Of a DNA stretch of 64,000 bases, positions 56,183-64,000 are shown one piece after another (position 1 is the first letter of the stretch; each line of letters begins with the position of its first letter). Position numbers and translations under genes: made by a program. The notes under the pieces are model-generated. The model made no database searches and was not told the DNA's origin. It saw only the letters and a program-made list of their open reading frames with translations. This stretch comes from Acidaminobacter sp. JC074 (GTDB lineage: Bacteria > Bacillota > Clostridia > Peptostreptococcales > Acidaminobacteraceae), in assembly GCF_022496765.1 (NCBI RefSeq), contig NZ_VANV01000015.1:62001-126000 (forward strand), in the 5' to 3' direction.

Positions 56183-57840
56183 AGTAATTTTCTATCTTTT
56201 ATTTGCTTTTTAAACAAGCCTCGAATAAGGGCTTCTTTTTTATTGTCTTTGATGCCTAGATACTTGGCAACCATCACAGTCTTTTCACTAAAATCAAAAA
56301 ACTGCATAAGCTTGGTTTCAATCTCCACAAACTCATTAAACTCATCAACTCTAAGATGGATTGGTACCGTCAGCATCTCACGACGTTTTTCAAGAACTTC
56401 ATCCTTGTATTTCTTTGCTACCTCCATCACCAAAGAGCTAGAACCAATTTTAATAACTTCAGCATCCCAGCGATGTCCCCTATTGTAATACATAGAAGTC
56501 TTCATGCGCCAAGGCAAGGCAAACTGCTCTTCTAAAGGTTCAAACTTAAAGCTGCCTATCATCAGTTGTTCACCAATGACTCTATCTATATGGATGTTGT
56601 ATTCATAGATATCATTTAAATAGTAGAAGCAAATCTTAGCCCCGTCCACTTTCTTAATGTCATAATCAAAAGTTTGATTCAAGAAGAACTTACCCTTGTT
56701 CTTTTGCATGATCATAGAACCTGTCAGGGTAACAATTTCATCCATATTGTCATGGAAAAACATCAATGCCACATTGTGTATGTAATTTGAACCAACAACT
56801 GATTCAATGTCATAACGGTTTCTAGTTTCTTTTAATACATCGATCATATAAGGTACCAGCTTAGGATCAAAGTGAGTGCCTTTACAAGTTTCAAGTTCCT
56901 TGATTACATGATTTCTTGTCATCTGCTTCTTATAGGGTCTTGGCGTTAACATGGCATCTACAGCATCCGCCATTAATAGAATGCGTGATAAGAAAGGAAT
57001 TTCTTCACCCTTTAAACCATCAGGATAACCTGAGCCGTCATATTTTTCATGATGGCATTTAATGATTTCTGGTACATCTCTTAAAAGAGGTAAGTTTGAA
57101 ATCTCAGCCTTGGCCATATCTGCACTTGATCCAGCGTGTGACTTAATCATCTCGTATTCTCTATATGTATACTTCTTCTTGTTATTAATGACATCATCTG
57201 GTACATAAAGTTTACCGATATCATGCAGAAGTGCTGCAACATAAACTTTGACACCATCCAATACACTCAAGTGAAGTTTTTTAGCCATCTTTAAACATAA
57301 GTTGGCAACATTTGTCGTATGAAAAGGCATATTCTTATCTTTAACAGAAAGGATCTCCATATAAGAGTTAACTGAATAAAAGAGTCTGTTATAAACCGCA
57401 TACTTCTGACACATCATCTCAATGGTATTTTTTAACAGCAGCATATTGACGGAGTTGTTTAAAGAAGAAATCACTTCAGATTGTTTTTCAGGGGCTACAG
57501 ACATATAAATAAGACCCATGATGTCTTCATTGTTGTTATAAACAACCAAAACAAATTCAAAGTCTGTTTCACTGGTCTTATGCTCTTTCTTTAAAGGACA
57601 TAACAAGACCCTATCGCTCAAGGTCAGGTGTCTGTACTTTCTAAAATCTTCACTGATAGCCATGTCCTTTAAGGCCTTCATATACTCGATGTCCATCTGC
57701 ATAAAAAACTCACCCGTATCAGGACTGATCAAAACTGAAGACATCAACTTAACCAAATCTTCATCGACAAGTACATCAATAACTTCTAAAAATACTTTGT
57801 TAAAGGATTCTATTTCACTTAATATAATATTTGATACCAT
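56179..57840 (-). CDS. HD-GYP cyclic-di-GMP phosphodiesterase
   Basis: A 553-residue cytoplasmic protein. The N-terminal 165 residues look like a GAF-type sensor. The HD-GYP domain (about 175-345) has LLHDIGKLYVPDDVINNKK, SHAGSSADM and CHHEKYDGSGYPDGLKGEEI. All metal ligands and the GYP loop are intact, so it should degrade cyclic-di-GMP to GMP or pGpG. The last 200 residues may be a worn PilZ-like beta domain (AEVIKIGSSSLVME), but the RxxxR motif is not clear. The start ATG follows TGAGGT; an upstream ATG at 57885 has no site. It is a single-gene unit. Confidence 0.88.
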   Translation of the reverse strand: MVSNIILSEIESFNKVFLEVIDVLVDEDLVKLMSSVLISPDTGEFFMQMDIEYMKALKDMAISEDFRKYRHLTLSDRVLLCPLKKEHKTSETDFEFVLVVYNNNEDIMGLIYMSVAPEKQSEVISSLNNSVNMLLLKNTIEMMCQKYAVYNRLFYSVNSYMEILSVKDKNMPFHTTNVANLCLKMAKKLHLSVLDGVKVYVAALLHDIGKLYVPDDVINNKKKYTYREYEMIKSHAGSSADMAKAEISNLPLLRDVPEIIKCHHEKYDGSGYPDGLKGEEIPFLSRILLMADAVDAMLTPRPYKKQMTRNHVIKELETCKGTHFDPKLVPYMIDVLKETRNRYDIESVVGSNYIHNVALMFFHDNMDEIVTLTGSMIMQKNKGKFFLNQTFDYDIKKVDGAKICFYYLNDIYEYNIHIDRVIGEQLMIGSFKFEPLEEQFALPWRMKTSMYYNRGHRWDAEVIKIGSSSLVMEVAKKYKDEVLEKRREMLTVPIHLRVDEFNEFVEIETKLMQFFDFSEKTVMVAKYLGIKDNKKEALIRGLFKKQIKDRKLL

Positions 57841-57937
57841 TTTATACCTCATCATACGTTTTCTTTCATTATACATAATAGCCAACGAATTGTCATAAAA
57901 GTCTGATAATAATGAACAATATCCATATACTGTTAAC

Positions 57938-57967
57938 TAAAAAAAAGGACCAACAAAAGTTGATCCT
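57938..57967 (-). terminator. Aminotransferase terminator
   Basis: On the minus strand AGGATCAAC, a four-base loop and GTTGGTCCT are followed by eight T, just before the HD-GYP start region. Confidence 0.85.
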
Positions 57968-57972
57968 AAATC

Positions 57973-59223
57973 TTATTTTTCTGGATATTCAGCTGCAACG
58001 ATTTCTAGTGCCTCTTCAATTGCCTTTAAAGAAGCATCGATATCTGCATCTGTATGTCTATATGCGATATAACCATGATGATATGGTTGAATGAACAAGC
58101 CACGTCTGATTGTTTCTGTAAAGAATCTTGTTCTTCTTTCTTTGTAATCCACACATTTATCAAATGTGATGTATGGCATTGGTGGAATGCCTGATACTGT
58201 TGCTGGAACATCATACTTCTTAATAAGACGTTCACACTCAACTAAGAATCTTTCACCCTTCTTGTAAATGTCATCAATAACATTTTCTCTTTCAAGGATT
58301 TCGATACACTTAAGTGCAGCAACCATTTCTAATGAGTTAGGGAAGAATGTTGAAGATACAAAAACCTTAGACTCTAACACATCCATAATTTCAGCTTTAC
58401 CAACGCAAGCAGAGATTGGGTAACCATTTGCCATAGCCTTACCAAATACAGCTAAGTCTGGTGTTACGCCATAACGCTCTTGAGCACCACCCATAGATAC
58501 TCTGAAACCAGTTCTGATTTCATCAAATACTAATACAACATCATACTTGTCAGCTAACGCTCTAACACCTTCAAGGTAACCTTCCGGTGGTGCAACAACT
58601 GGCTTAGCAAGAGGATGACCTACTGGTGTAACAATGATACATGCTACATCGCCATCATGCTCTTTTAACAGAGTTTCAAGACTTTCTAAATCACCATACT
58701 CAAACTCTTTAGTCATATCTAAAGTCTTTTGAGGTACACCGCCATGACCTTCAACACACCAGTCATGCCATCCATGGTAACCACATCTTAAAACTAAGTT
58801 TCTGTCAGTGTAACCACGGGCAATTCTTACTGCCATTGTTGTTACATCTGAACCTGTTTTAGCAAGTACAACTTTTTCAGCACATGGAATTAAATCGATT
58901 AATTTCTTCTCTAATTCATTCTGTACTTCCTGTACCATTGTAAAGCAAAAACCTTTGTCCATTTGAGCTTTAACAGCATCGTTGATCTCTGGTTCATGAT
59001 AACCTAAGATAATTGGACCATATGCACAAAGCATATCGATGTAGTCATTGCCATCTACGTCTACGATATGGCCATCGTATCCTCTTTCAATAAATACAGG
59101 GTATTCACCATCGATAAAGTTATAAGGTCTTCTGATACCTAATAAACCACCTGGTGATAACTTCTTAGCTTCTTCATATAAAGCCATTGATTTTTCCAAA
59201 TTTAATTTTGGCATTTGTTTCAT
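57973..59223 (-). CDS. Class III aminotransferase, glutamate-1-semialdehyde aminomutase-like
   Basis: A 416-residue PLP enzyme. The PLP lysine is in LAVFGKAMANGYPIS, the pyridine-binding Asp in VVLVFDEIRTGFR, and the phosphate loop in AKTGSDVTTMAVRIARGYTD. The sequence is close to HemL-like aminomutases, but SSTFFPNS replaces the usual GTFSGNP loop, and no tetrapyrrole genes lie nearby. It may act on another small amino acid or diamine. The ATG has a good AGGTAAG site. It is a single-gene unit between two terminators, inserted between rpmE and the HD-GYP gene. Confidence 0.8.
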   Translation of the reverse strand: MKQMPKLNLEKSMALYEEAKKLSPGGLLGIRRPYNFIDGEYPVFIERGYDGHIVDVDGNDYIDMLCAYGPIILGYHEPEINDAVKAQMDKGFCFTMVQEVQNELEKKLIDLIPCAEKVVLAKTGSDVTTMAVRIARGYTDRNLVLRCGYHGWHDWCVEGHGGVPQKTLDMTKEFEYGDLESLETLLKEHDGDVACIIVTPVGHPLAKPVVAPPEGYLEGVRALADKYDVVLVFDEIRTGFRVSMGGAQERYGVTPDLAVFGKAMANGYPISACVGKAEIMDVLESKVFVSSTFFPNSLEMVAALKCIEILERENVIDDIYKKGERFLVECERLIKKYDVPATVSGIPPMPYITFDKCVDYKERRTRFFTETIRRGLFIQPYHHGYIAYRHTDADIDASLKAIEEALEIVAAEYPEK

Positions 59224-59345
59224 GTTCTTACCTCCATTTTATATGCCTTGCCTGACATACACTCCATTTTGATTATCCCGGTTATTGAATTGTACCAAAA
59301 CGAGTTTGAATATGAACACTTCACAACTATCATACACAATTAAGC

Positions 59346-59386
59346 AAAAAAAAACAATAAATTCTTCAGACAAAGTGCCTGAAGAA
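59346..59386 (-). terminator. Second terminator downstream of rpmE
   Basis: On the minus strand TTCTTCAG / CTGAAGAA with a nine-base loop is followed by TTTATTGTTTTTTTT. Confidence 0.7.
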
Positions 59387-59411
59387 GCCTCTTAAACTGC
59401 TTTTTTGCAAT

Positions 59412-59436
59412 AGAAAACCGAGACATATGTCTCGGT
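59412..59436 (-). terminator. rpmE terminator
   Basis: The near-palindrome ACCGAGACA / TGTCTCGGT is followed by TTTCT on the minus strand, 14 bases after the rpmE stop codon. Confidence 0.8.
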
Positions 59437-59449
59437 AAACATTTTTTTC

Positions 59450-59647
59450 TTATAAACCGTACTTTTGCTTGAATTTCTCAGCTCTACCACCACGATCTAA
59501 CGATTTTTGTGATCCAGTGTAGAACGGATGACACTTAGCACATACTTCAAGTCTGATTTCATCTTTAGTAGATCTTGTTTCAAATGTGTTACCACATGAA
59601 CAATGTACTTCTACAGTCTTGTAATCTGGATGAATGCCTGCTCTCAT
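59450..59647 (-). CDS. rpmE: 50S ribosomal protein L31, zinc type
   Basis: The 65-residue large-subunit protein contains the zinc cysteines 16, 18, 36 and 39 ([23 protein letters not shown]). That is the C-plus form, which can be replaced by a zinc-free copy under zinc starvation. AAGAGGTG precedes the ATG. It stands between rho and the tdk-prfA region as in Bacillus. Confidence 0.97.
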   Translation of the reverse strand: MRAGIHPDYKTVEVHCSCGNTFETRSTKDEIRLEVCAKCHPFYTGSQKSLDRGGRAEKFKQKYGL

Positions 59648-59723
59648 TTAATTCACCTCTTTCTTTTTAAAATTCTTTATACTAATGAATTTCTTATCCA
59701 TCATTTTTTCCATAAGCTATAAT

Positions 59724-59752
59724 AGTATACCACAATTTATATTATAGCGCAA
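59724..59752 (-). promoter_or_regulatory. rpmE promoter
   Basis: On the minus strand TTGCGC and TATACT are separated by 17 bases, giving a leader of about 70 bases. Confidence 0.7.
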
Positions 59753-59799
59753 ACCTTTTGTTAACATAGATATTATACATCATCACAAGTTAAAGTCAA

Positions 59800-61152
59800 C
59801 TACTTTTTCTTATTTGCATCAACAAAAGCCTTGTTATTCTTTGTAGAAACTATTTTAGACATGATGGCTTCAGTCATATTGGAATCTCTTCCAGTTGAAT
59901 AGGATCTTCTAAAGTCTCTCATAATATCCAGTTCTTCTTTACTCAATAGAAGTTCTTCTCTTCTTGTGCCTGACTTATTGACATCGATGGCTGGGAAAAT
60001 TCTTCTTTCAGAAAGTTTTCTAGACAAGGTCAGTTCCATGTTACCTGTACCCTTGAACTCCTCAAAGATAACATCATCCATTCTTGAACCCGTTTCAATT
60101 AAAGCAGTCGCTAAAATCGTTAAGGAACCACCCTCTTCTACATTTCTAGCCGCTCCTAAAAATCTCTTTGGCTTATGAAGGGCTGCTGGGTCAAGACCAC
60201 CTGTTAAAGTACGACCACTTGTAGGAATGACAAGGTTGTAAGCTCTAGCAAGTCTAGTGATAGAATCAAGTAAGATAACAACATCTTTCTTTTGTTCTAC
60301 CAAAGCCTTTGCACGACTGATAACCATTTCAGCCACCTTAATATGGTGTGAAGGTAATTGGTCAAATGTCGAGTAAATAACATCTGCATCAATAGACCTT
60401 TGCATCTCTGTCACTTCTTCAGGTCTTTCATCAATTAAAAGTACAATCAGTTCAACTTCTGGATACTCTTTTGTAATTTGCTTGGCAATCTTCTGTAAAA
60501 GAATTGTTTTACCGGCTTTGGGCGGCGCAACAATCAAACCACGCTGGCCTTTACCAATAGGAGATACCAAGTCAATGATACGCATAGCAACGTCCTTTGA
60601 ATCACCCTCAAGAATAAATCTTTCATCTGGATACATTGGCGTTAGTTTATCAAATCTCGCTCTGTTAGATGCCATATCAGGTGGCATTTGATTGATTTTT
60701 GTTACCCTAACAAGGGCTCTAAACTTCTCACCACGTTTTGGCCTTCTAACTTTCCCCTGTACCTTATCACCTGTTCGCATTCTAAATCTTCTGATTTGAG
60801 ATGGTGATACATAAACATCAAGCTCACTTGTTAAAAAGTTTGAAAATCTTAAAAATCCAAATCCTGAGTCAGAGATTTCTAGTACACCTTCCGCTTCATC
60901 TTGTTCTAAGATCTCACGGTTGTCATCTTCTTCTAAATCAAACTTGATTTCCTTTTCCGCAGGCGCTTTCACGACGGGTTGAGGTTTTTCTTCTCTTTCT
61001 ACAGGCTTAGTTTCTTCTTTGGTCATGTTGCCATCAATGATCAAGTCAATCAGCTGAGCCTTGTTGTATTTAGAGACATTTTTCATGCCCATGGCCTTTG
61101 CAATGGCTTTGACATCTAGAAGTGTCTTATCTTTCAATTTGTTAATATCCAA
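59800..61152 (-). CDS. rho: Transcription termination factor Rho
   Basis: The 450-residue hexameric RNA helicase stops transcription on unstructured RNA. The N-terminal SAP-like domain (1-45), a charged Glu/Lys linker (45-85), the cold-shock RNA-binding domain ([15 protein letters not shown]) and the ATPase follow in order. Walker A is [12 protein letters not shown] and Walker [16 protein letters not shown]. The start is the TTG eight bases after AAGGAG; an ATG 32 codons upstream would overlap the divergent gene's start and lacks a site. No terminator hairpin follows it. Confidence 0.95.
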   Translation of the reverse strand: MDINKLKDKTLLDVKAIAKAMGMKNVSKYNKAQLIDLIIDGNMTKEETKPVEREEKPQPVVKAPAEKEIKFDLEEDDNREILEQDEAEGVLEISDSGFGFLRFSNFLTSELDVYVSPSQIRRFRMRTGDKVQGKVRRPKRGEKFRALVRVTKINQMPPDMASNRARFDKLTPMYPDERFILEGDSKDVAMRIIDLVSPIGKGQRGLIVAPPKAGKTILLQKIAKQITKEYPEVELIVLLIDERPEEVTEMQRSIDADVIYSTFDQLPSHHIKVAEMVISRAKALVEQKKDVVILLDSITRLARAYNLVIPTSGRTLTGGLDPAALHKPKRFLGAARNVEEGGSLTILATALIETGSRMDDVIFEEFKGTGNMELTLSRKLSERRIFPAIDVNKSGTRREELLLSKEELDIMRDFRRSYSTGRDSNMTEAIMSKIVSTKNNKAFVDANKKK

Positions 61153-61219
61153 TTTATTCTCCTTAGTTTTCTTTTGTTGTAAATGATGATAAAATGTATG
61201 CATACGAATTGGAGCCGAT

Positions 61220-62929
61220 ATGAAAAAACTATGTTTAATTATCATCATTGGACTTCTTATAGGTATGACAGCCTATAGTGAAGAAAGTCAAATGAACTTA
61301 TATATCAATCAAATCCCCATTGATTTAGAAAGTCCTGTTTTGAATGTAAATGGTCAGTTTTTTATACCCCTTGAAGAAGCCTTCAGCACATTGGGTGCTC
61401 AGGTTATAAAAGACAAGACTATCTCTACTTACTATTTAAATACCTTTGTAAAGATTGATGTTCAAAACAATTATTATGCAATTAATGGGAAAAAATATAA
61501 CCATGAATTCGAAGTTAGAAATGACGTTATATATGCACCTTTAAAACTATTAAAAACAGCCTTTGACTTGACGACTCAAGAGATTTCGGATCAAGAAATA
61601 TACTTAAAGGCCAACGATATTATACAATATAAGAATTACAATTCTATACCTTATCGTTCGGTAGCATTTGAAGATGATGGTGCACGTTTTTCAATTCCTT
61701 TAGATTGGAATAAACTCGATGATACTACATATGGATATGATTCTAATTATGGTCGTATCAGCGCCAATTTTTCTACAAGGCAGCTGAACGAAAATATTGA
61801 TATTAATGTCATAATGGATACCTTCATAGAACATTTAACTATGACGTATCAAGATAGGTTTGCTGTAATAGATACAGATCAAAAAATATATAATTACCTT
61901 ACTAGTAATGTATTATATCTGGAATCGAATGTCAACGATATTGATATAAAAGAACTTGTCCACTTCATACCATCAGAGGACAAAGTATACATCATGCATT
62001 TTAAGTACCCTGAATACATATCAGAATCCTTTATTCTTCAGGTATTTGAAAATGTTATGAACACCTTTTACATTGATGAATCAAGCTTTGATTCTAATTC
62101 AGAACACTATATGGAATTTAAAGCTGCCAGAGACTATCAATTGACCTTATCAAGTGTTGCTTATTCAAATATGACTGTTGACAATCAGGTGGAGTTAGAG
62201 GGCTATTTTAACACAGAAGAAGTCATTGAATCACTGACTATATCCGTTTCAAAGGGGGATGAGAAATTGTCTTTTTATGTCCCCGTTGAAAACAACTCAT
62301 TTAAAACACCTATCTACATTCCTTTTGGTTTAGGCAAACACAACATAAAGATTGCCATCACGCCAGAAGAACAAAAGGTAGCCTTTGATGGTTCTGGCCA
62401 AATATTAAATGAGGAAGAGCTGCTCTTAAGATACTCAGTTGTCAACTTAAATAAAAAGTCAACTAAATACGTGATACCAACGAGATTGGTTCAGAGTAAC
62501 GACCGTTATATCAGGTCTATGTCTAATCTTTTAACGAGAAAGTACCATACAGATTATTCTAAGGCCAAGGCTATTTATGACTTTATTCAAACGGATATTG
62601 AAGTACTCACAATCAATGAAGTGAATTTTTCAGCAAGAGATGTTTATGAACAATTTAAAGGTACTGAAGAAGAAATTCTCTATTACTTCACAGCCCTCTT
62701 AAGAGCTCAAAACATCCCTACAAGGATCTTAGAAGGTCAGACACTCTATAACAGTCATCAATGGATAGAATGCCATTTAAACGGTTCTTGGATTACCATC
62801 GACCCATTTGGTGACAAGACTCTTGTCGACAACGAACTCAATCCTACACTAGAGTTGTTGCCAGGCTTTAACAAGTCTAGTGGTCTATATAAAAATAAAT
62901 ATTCAAACATTACAATTTTAGAACATTAG
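61220..62929 (+). CDS. Secreted protein with copper-amine-oxidase-N-like and degenerate transglutaminase domains
   Basis: A 569-residue protein with a signal peptide (LIIIIGLLIGMTAYSEES, cleavage near 22). Residues 25-135 resemble the stalk (CuAO N1-like) domain found in clostridial surface proteins. A middle part (about 150-290) looks like a beta domain of the kind seen with PsbP-like proteins. The C-terminal 120 residues have a transglutaminase-like core: LRAQNIPTRILEG and SHQWIECHLNGSWITIDPFG keep His and Asp. The catalytic cysteine position holds EEILYY, so it is probably inactive and binds rather than cuts. It is transcribed divergently from rho. Its end overlaps the convergent toroid gene by 20 bases. 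Confidence 0.75.
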   Translation: MKKLCLIIIIGLLIGMTAYSEESQMNLYINQIPIDLESPVLNVNGQFFIPLEEAFSTLGAQVIKDKTISTYYLNTFVKIDVQNNYYAINGKKYNHEFEVRNDVIYAPLKLLKTAFDLTTQEISDQEIYLKANDIIQYKNYNSIPYRSVAFEDDGARFSIPLDWNKLDDTTYGYDSNYGRISANFSTRQLNENIDINVIMDTFIEHLTMTYQDRFAVIDTDQKIYNYLTSNVLYLESNVNDIDIKELVHFIPSEDKVYIMHFKYPEYISESFILQVFENVMNTFYIDESSFDSNSEHYMEFKAARDYQLTLSSVAYSNMTVDNQVELEGYFNTEEVIESLTISVSKGDEKLSFYVPVENNSFKTPIYIPFGLGKHNIKIAITPEEQKVAFDGSGQILNEEELLLRYSVVNLNKKSTKYVIPTRLVQSNDRYIRSMSNLLTRKYHTDYSKAKAIYDFIQTDIEVLTINEVNFSARDVYEQFKGTEEEILYYFTALLRAQNIPTRILEGQTLYNSHQWIECHLNGSWITIDPFGDKTLVDNELNPTLELLPGFNKSSGLYKNKYSNITILEH

Positions 62930-63851
62930 CCAACCACTGTTGGCTTTTTTTATACCTAGAAAGTACCACAAGGGCCATAATGGTTGACATGCGAGACATG
63001 GTTCTTGGAGCTTCTAAAACAAGATGGACCTGTCCAGGATGTTTGCTCCTTACTGGCCATTTGCCTTTTTTCGCCTTAGATTCAATAAGGTCAAGGGCGT
63101 CATCCATCCGCTTATCATAAGGCCTGTCTGCACTTGCAAAGTAATACATGGCTCTTAAGACATTGTATTTCCACCGCCAAGGATAAGTAAAAACTGTAAA
63201 GGACGGATGAATGATCTCACCTGTTTTATCAGATTTAAATAGATGATGATCCAGTAAAAACGATTCTGAAGAAGTCTGCAGCTTAAGAAGTTCATCAAGT
63301 CTATAGCGATAGCCTTTAGTTTTATATCTCTCAATGCCTTCTAACATGGCTATGGTTGTATGAACTGAAGAATGTTTAGCACCCGACCGATTTAAACGGC
63401 AGTTAAAGCCGCCATCAGCCATGGCCTGAGAGATAACAAAGTCTACAACTGAATGAAGTTTTTCTTCTTTTATACCAAAGTAACAAGCATAATCTAAAAA
63501 CATGCCATTGATGCAAACATCACTCTTTTGAAGCTCAGTATGTGGATTTATACCACCATCAGGTGACTTGTTCTCATCTGCAATCTTGTTAATAGTTGCC
63601 ATGATCTCAGGTGTACATGGCGCAGCAAACAAACATAAGTCCATCAACGTATAGTGACTACATGTCCACTTAGGATGATAAAACTTATTGCCCCAATGAC
63701 CATGTTCATTTCTCTTAGACAAGTATTCTTTTACCCAACCTTCTTTCAGCATTTGATTCTGTATATCTTCAAGCTTTGATTCATCCTGTAAAAGTTCCTT
63801 ATAAACCTTATACTGTATAACAGGATCACCTTCTAATAACCACTCTAACAT
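62910..63851 (-). CDS. Alpha/alpha-toroid (prenyltransferase/terpenoid-cyclase-like fold) protein
   Basis: A 313-residue protein of alternating helices with motifs such as DGGINPHTELQKSDVCINGM, ADGGFNCRLNRSGAKHSSVH and KYNVLRAMYYFASADRP. This is the pattern of alpha/alpha toroids related to prenyltransferases and squalene cyclases (DGGF repeats). No DxDD cyclase motif or prenyl-type zinc set is evident, so an enzymatic role is unproved. AGGAGG precedes the chosen ATG. Its last seven codons lie inside the terminator of the convergent gene. Confidence 0.7.
   Translation of the reverse strand: MLEWLLEGDPVIQYKVYKELLQDESKLEDIQNQMLKEGWVKEYLSKRNEHGHWGNKFYHPKWTCSHYTLMDLCLFAAPCTPEIMATINKIADENKSPDGGINPHTELQKSDVCINGMFLDYACYFGIKEEKLHSVVDFVISQAMADGGFNCRLNRSGAKHSSVHTTIAMLEGIERYKTKGYRYRLDELLKLQTSSESFLLDHHLFKSDKTGEIIHPSFTVFTYPWRWKYNVLRAMYYFASADRPYDKRMDDALDLIESKAKKGKWPVRSKHPGQVHLVLEAPRTMSRMSTIMALVVLSRYKKSQQWLANVLKL
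62928..62951 (+). terminator. Terminator of the secreted-protein gene
   Basis: AGCCAAC, CACT and GTTGGCT are followed by seven T on the plus strand. The stop codon of the gene is at its start, and it lies inside the 3' coding end of the opposite gene. Confidence 0.85.
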
Positions 63852-63904
63852 GTTACCTCCTATCTTCACTCAATAAATACCTAGAAAAGGAGCTTCTTAA
63901 TCAC

Positions 63905-64000
63905 CTAGTCTATATAAGGCAGTTCAAAGAACATTTTTGTAAACTGGTCCACTTCTGATTCACAGTAAATATAAGCATCATGGTTTTTAATGATTTCACT
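63905..64000 (-). CDS. 3' end of a gene running off the right edge
   Basis: From the window edge 31 codons are open to TAG at 63905-63907. The peptide ends in FTKMFFELPYID. It is too short for assignment. It lies 53 bases upstream of the toroid-fold gene on the same strand, so both may share a transcript. Confidence 0.6.
   Translation of the reverse strand, partial: SEIIKNHDAYIYCESEVDQFTKMFFELPYID

Noticed and set aside
56179-57840. PilZ domain at the C-terminus of the HD-GYP protein
   Set aside because: The beta-rich part is suggestive but I could not find the RxxxR and D/NxSxxG motifs in proper order, so it is not claimed as a domain.
59800-61248. Longer Rho from an ATG at 61248
   Set aside because: It would overlap the start of the divergent secreted-protein gene and has no ribosome site, while a TTG with AAGGAG gives the normal N-terminus.

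Overview
The window is AT-rich, gene-dense DNA. It fits a motile, strictly anaerobic, Gram-positive-lineage bacterium of the Clostridia. The evidence is strong AGGAGG-type ribosome binding sites, an S-box leader on metK, mbl next to flagellar rod genes, S-layer homology domains, and an F-type ATP synthase whose rotor genes resemble the sodium-dependent enzyme of Acetobacterium woodii. The gene order rho, rpmE, tdk, prmC/prfA, tsaC, rpiB, upp, atp operon, murA, mbl, two rod genes, fabZ matches the backbone of the Bacillus subtilis chromosome in this region. The sporulation genes found there in Bacillus (spoIIR, spoIID, spoIIQ, spoIIID) are missing, which suggests a non-sporulating lineage. A relative of Fusibacter or Acidaminobacter is a guess, not a demonstration.

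Layout. 1-8 kb: cyclic-di-GMP enzymes (a truncated EAL protein, a PAS-GGDEF cyclase, a GGDEF-EAL protein with a dead cyclase half, and a dCache-PAS-GGDEF-EAL sensor), a DUF3052-like gene and a frameshifted gene of unknown function. 8-11.3 kb: recD2 and a GNAT acetyltransferase. 11.3-13.9 kb: a small scarred accessory region with an AAA ATPase/DUF234 gene, an internally deleted relative, several short repeat arrays and a duplicated 3' end of metK. 13.7-20.2 kb: metK under a SAM-I riboswitch, an AEC transporter, an unknown protein, phosphoglucomutase and a patatin-like lipase. 20.4-26 kb: fabZ, three flagellar rod genes, mbl and murA. 26-32 kb: sensory and surface genes (an SLH/transglutaminase-like gene split by a stop codon, an HTH protein, a Ser/Thr kinase, and an H-NOX chemoreceptor). 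32-40 kb: the complete atp operon with two kinds of c subunit. 40-41.3 kb: a CoA-transferase pair. 41.5-46.3 kb: wecB, an XRE/DUF3169 pair, a TagO/WecA-like transferase, comEB and upp. 46.3-47.8 kb: rpiB and tsaC. 47.9-50.7 kb: a five-gene overlapping operon of two MinD-type iron-sulfur ATPases, two NifX/NifB-like small proteins and a Fur-family regulator. 50.8-64 kb: a cation/proton antiporter, prfA-prmC-DUF1385-tdk, an HD-GYP phosphodiesterase, a class III aminotransferase, rpmE, rho, a secreted protein, a toroid-fold protein and the end of one further gene.

How it fits together. Nearly all genes lie on the minus strand, in short operons closed by Rho-independent hairpins that often include the stop codon of the preceding gene. 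Cyclic-di-GMP turnover, an oxygen-type H-NOX chemoreceptor and flagellar genes point to tight control of motility and redox taxis. The atp operon probably couples to sodium. The CoA-transferase suits a fermentative lifestyle. Most of the remaining backbone is envelope precursor and translation housekeeping.
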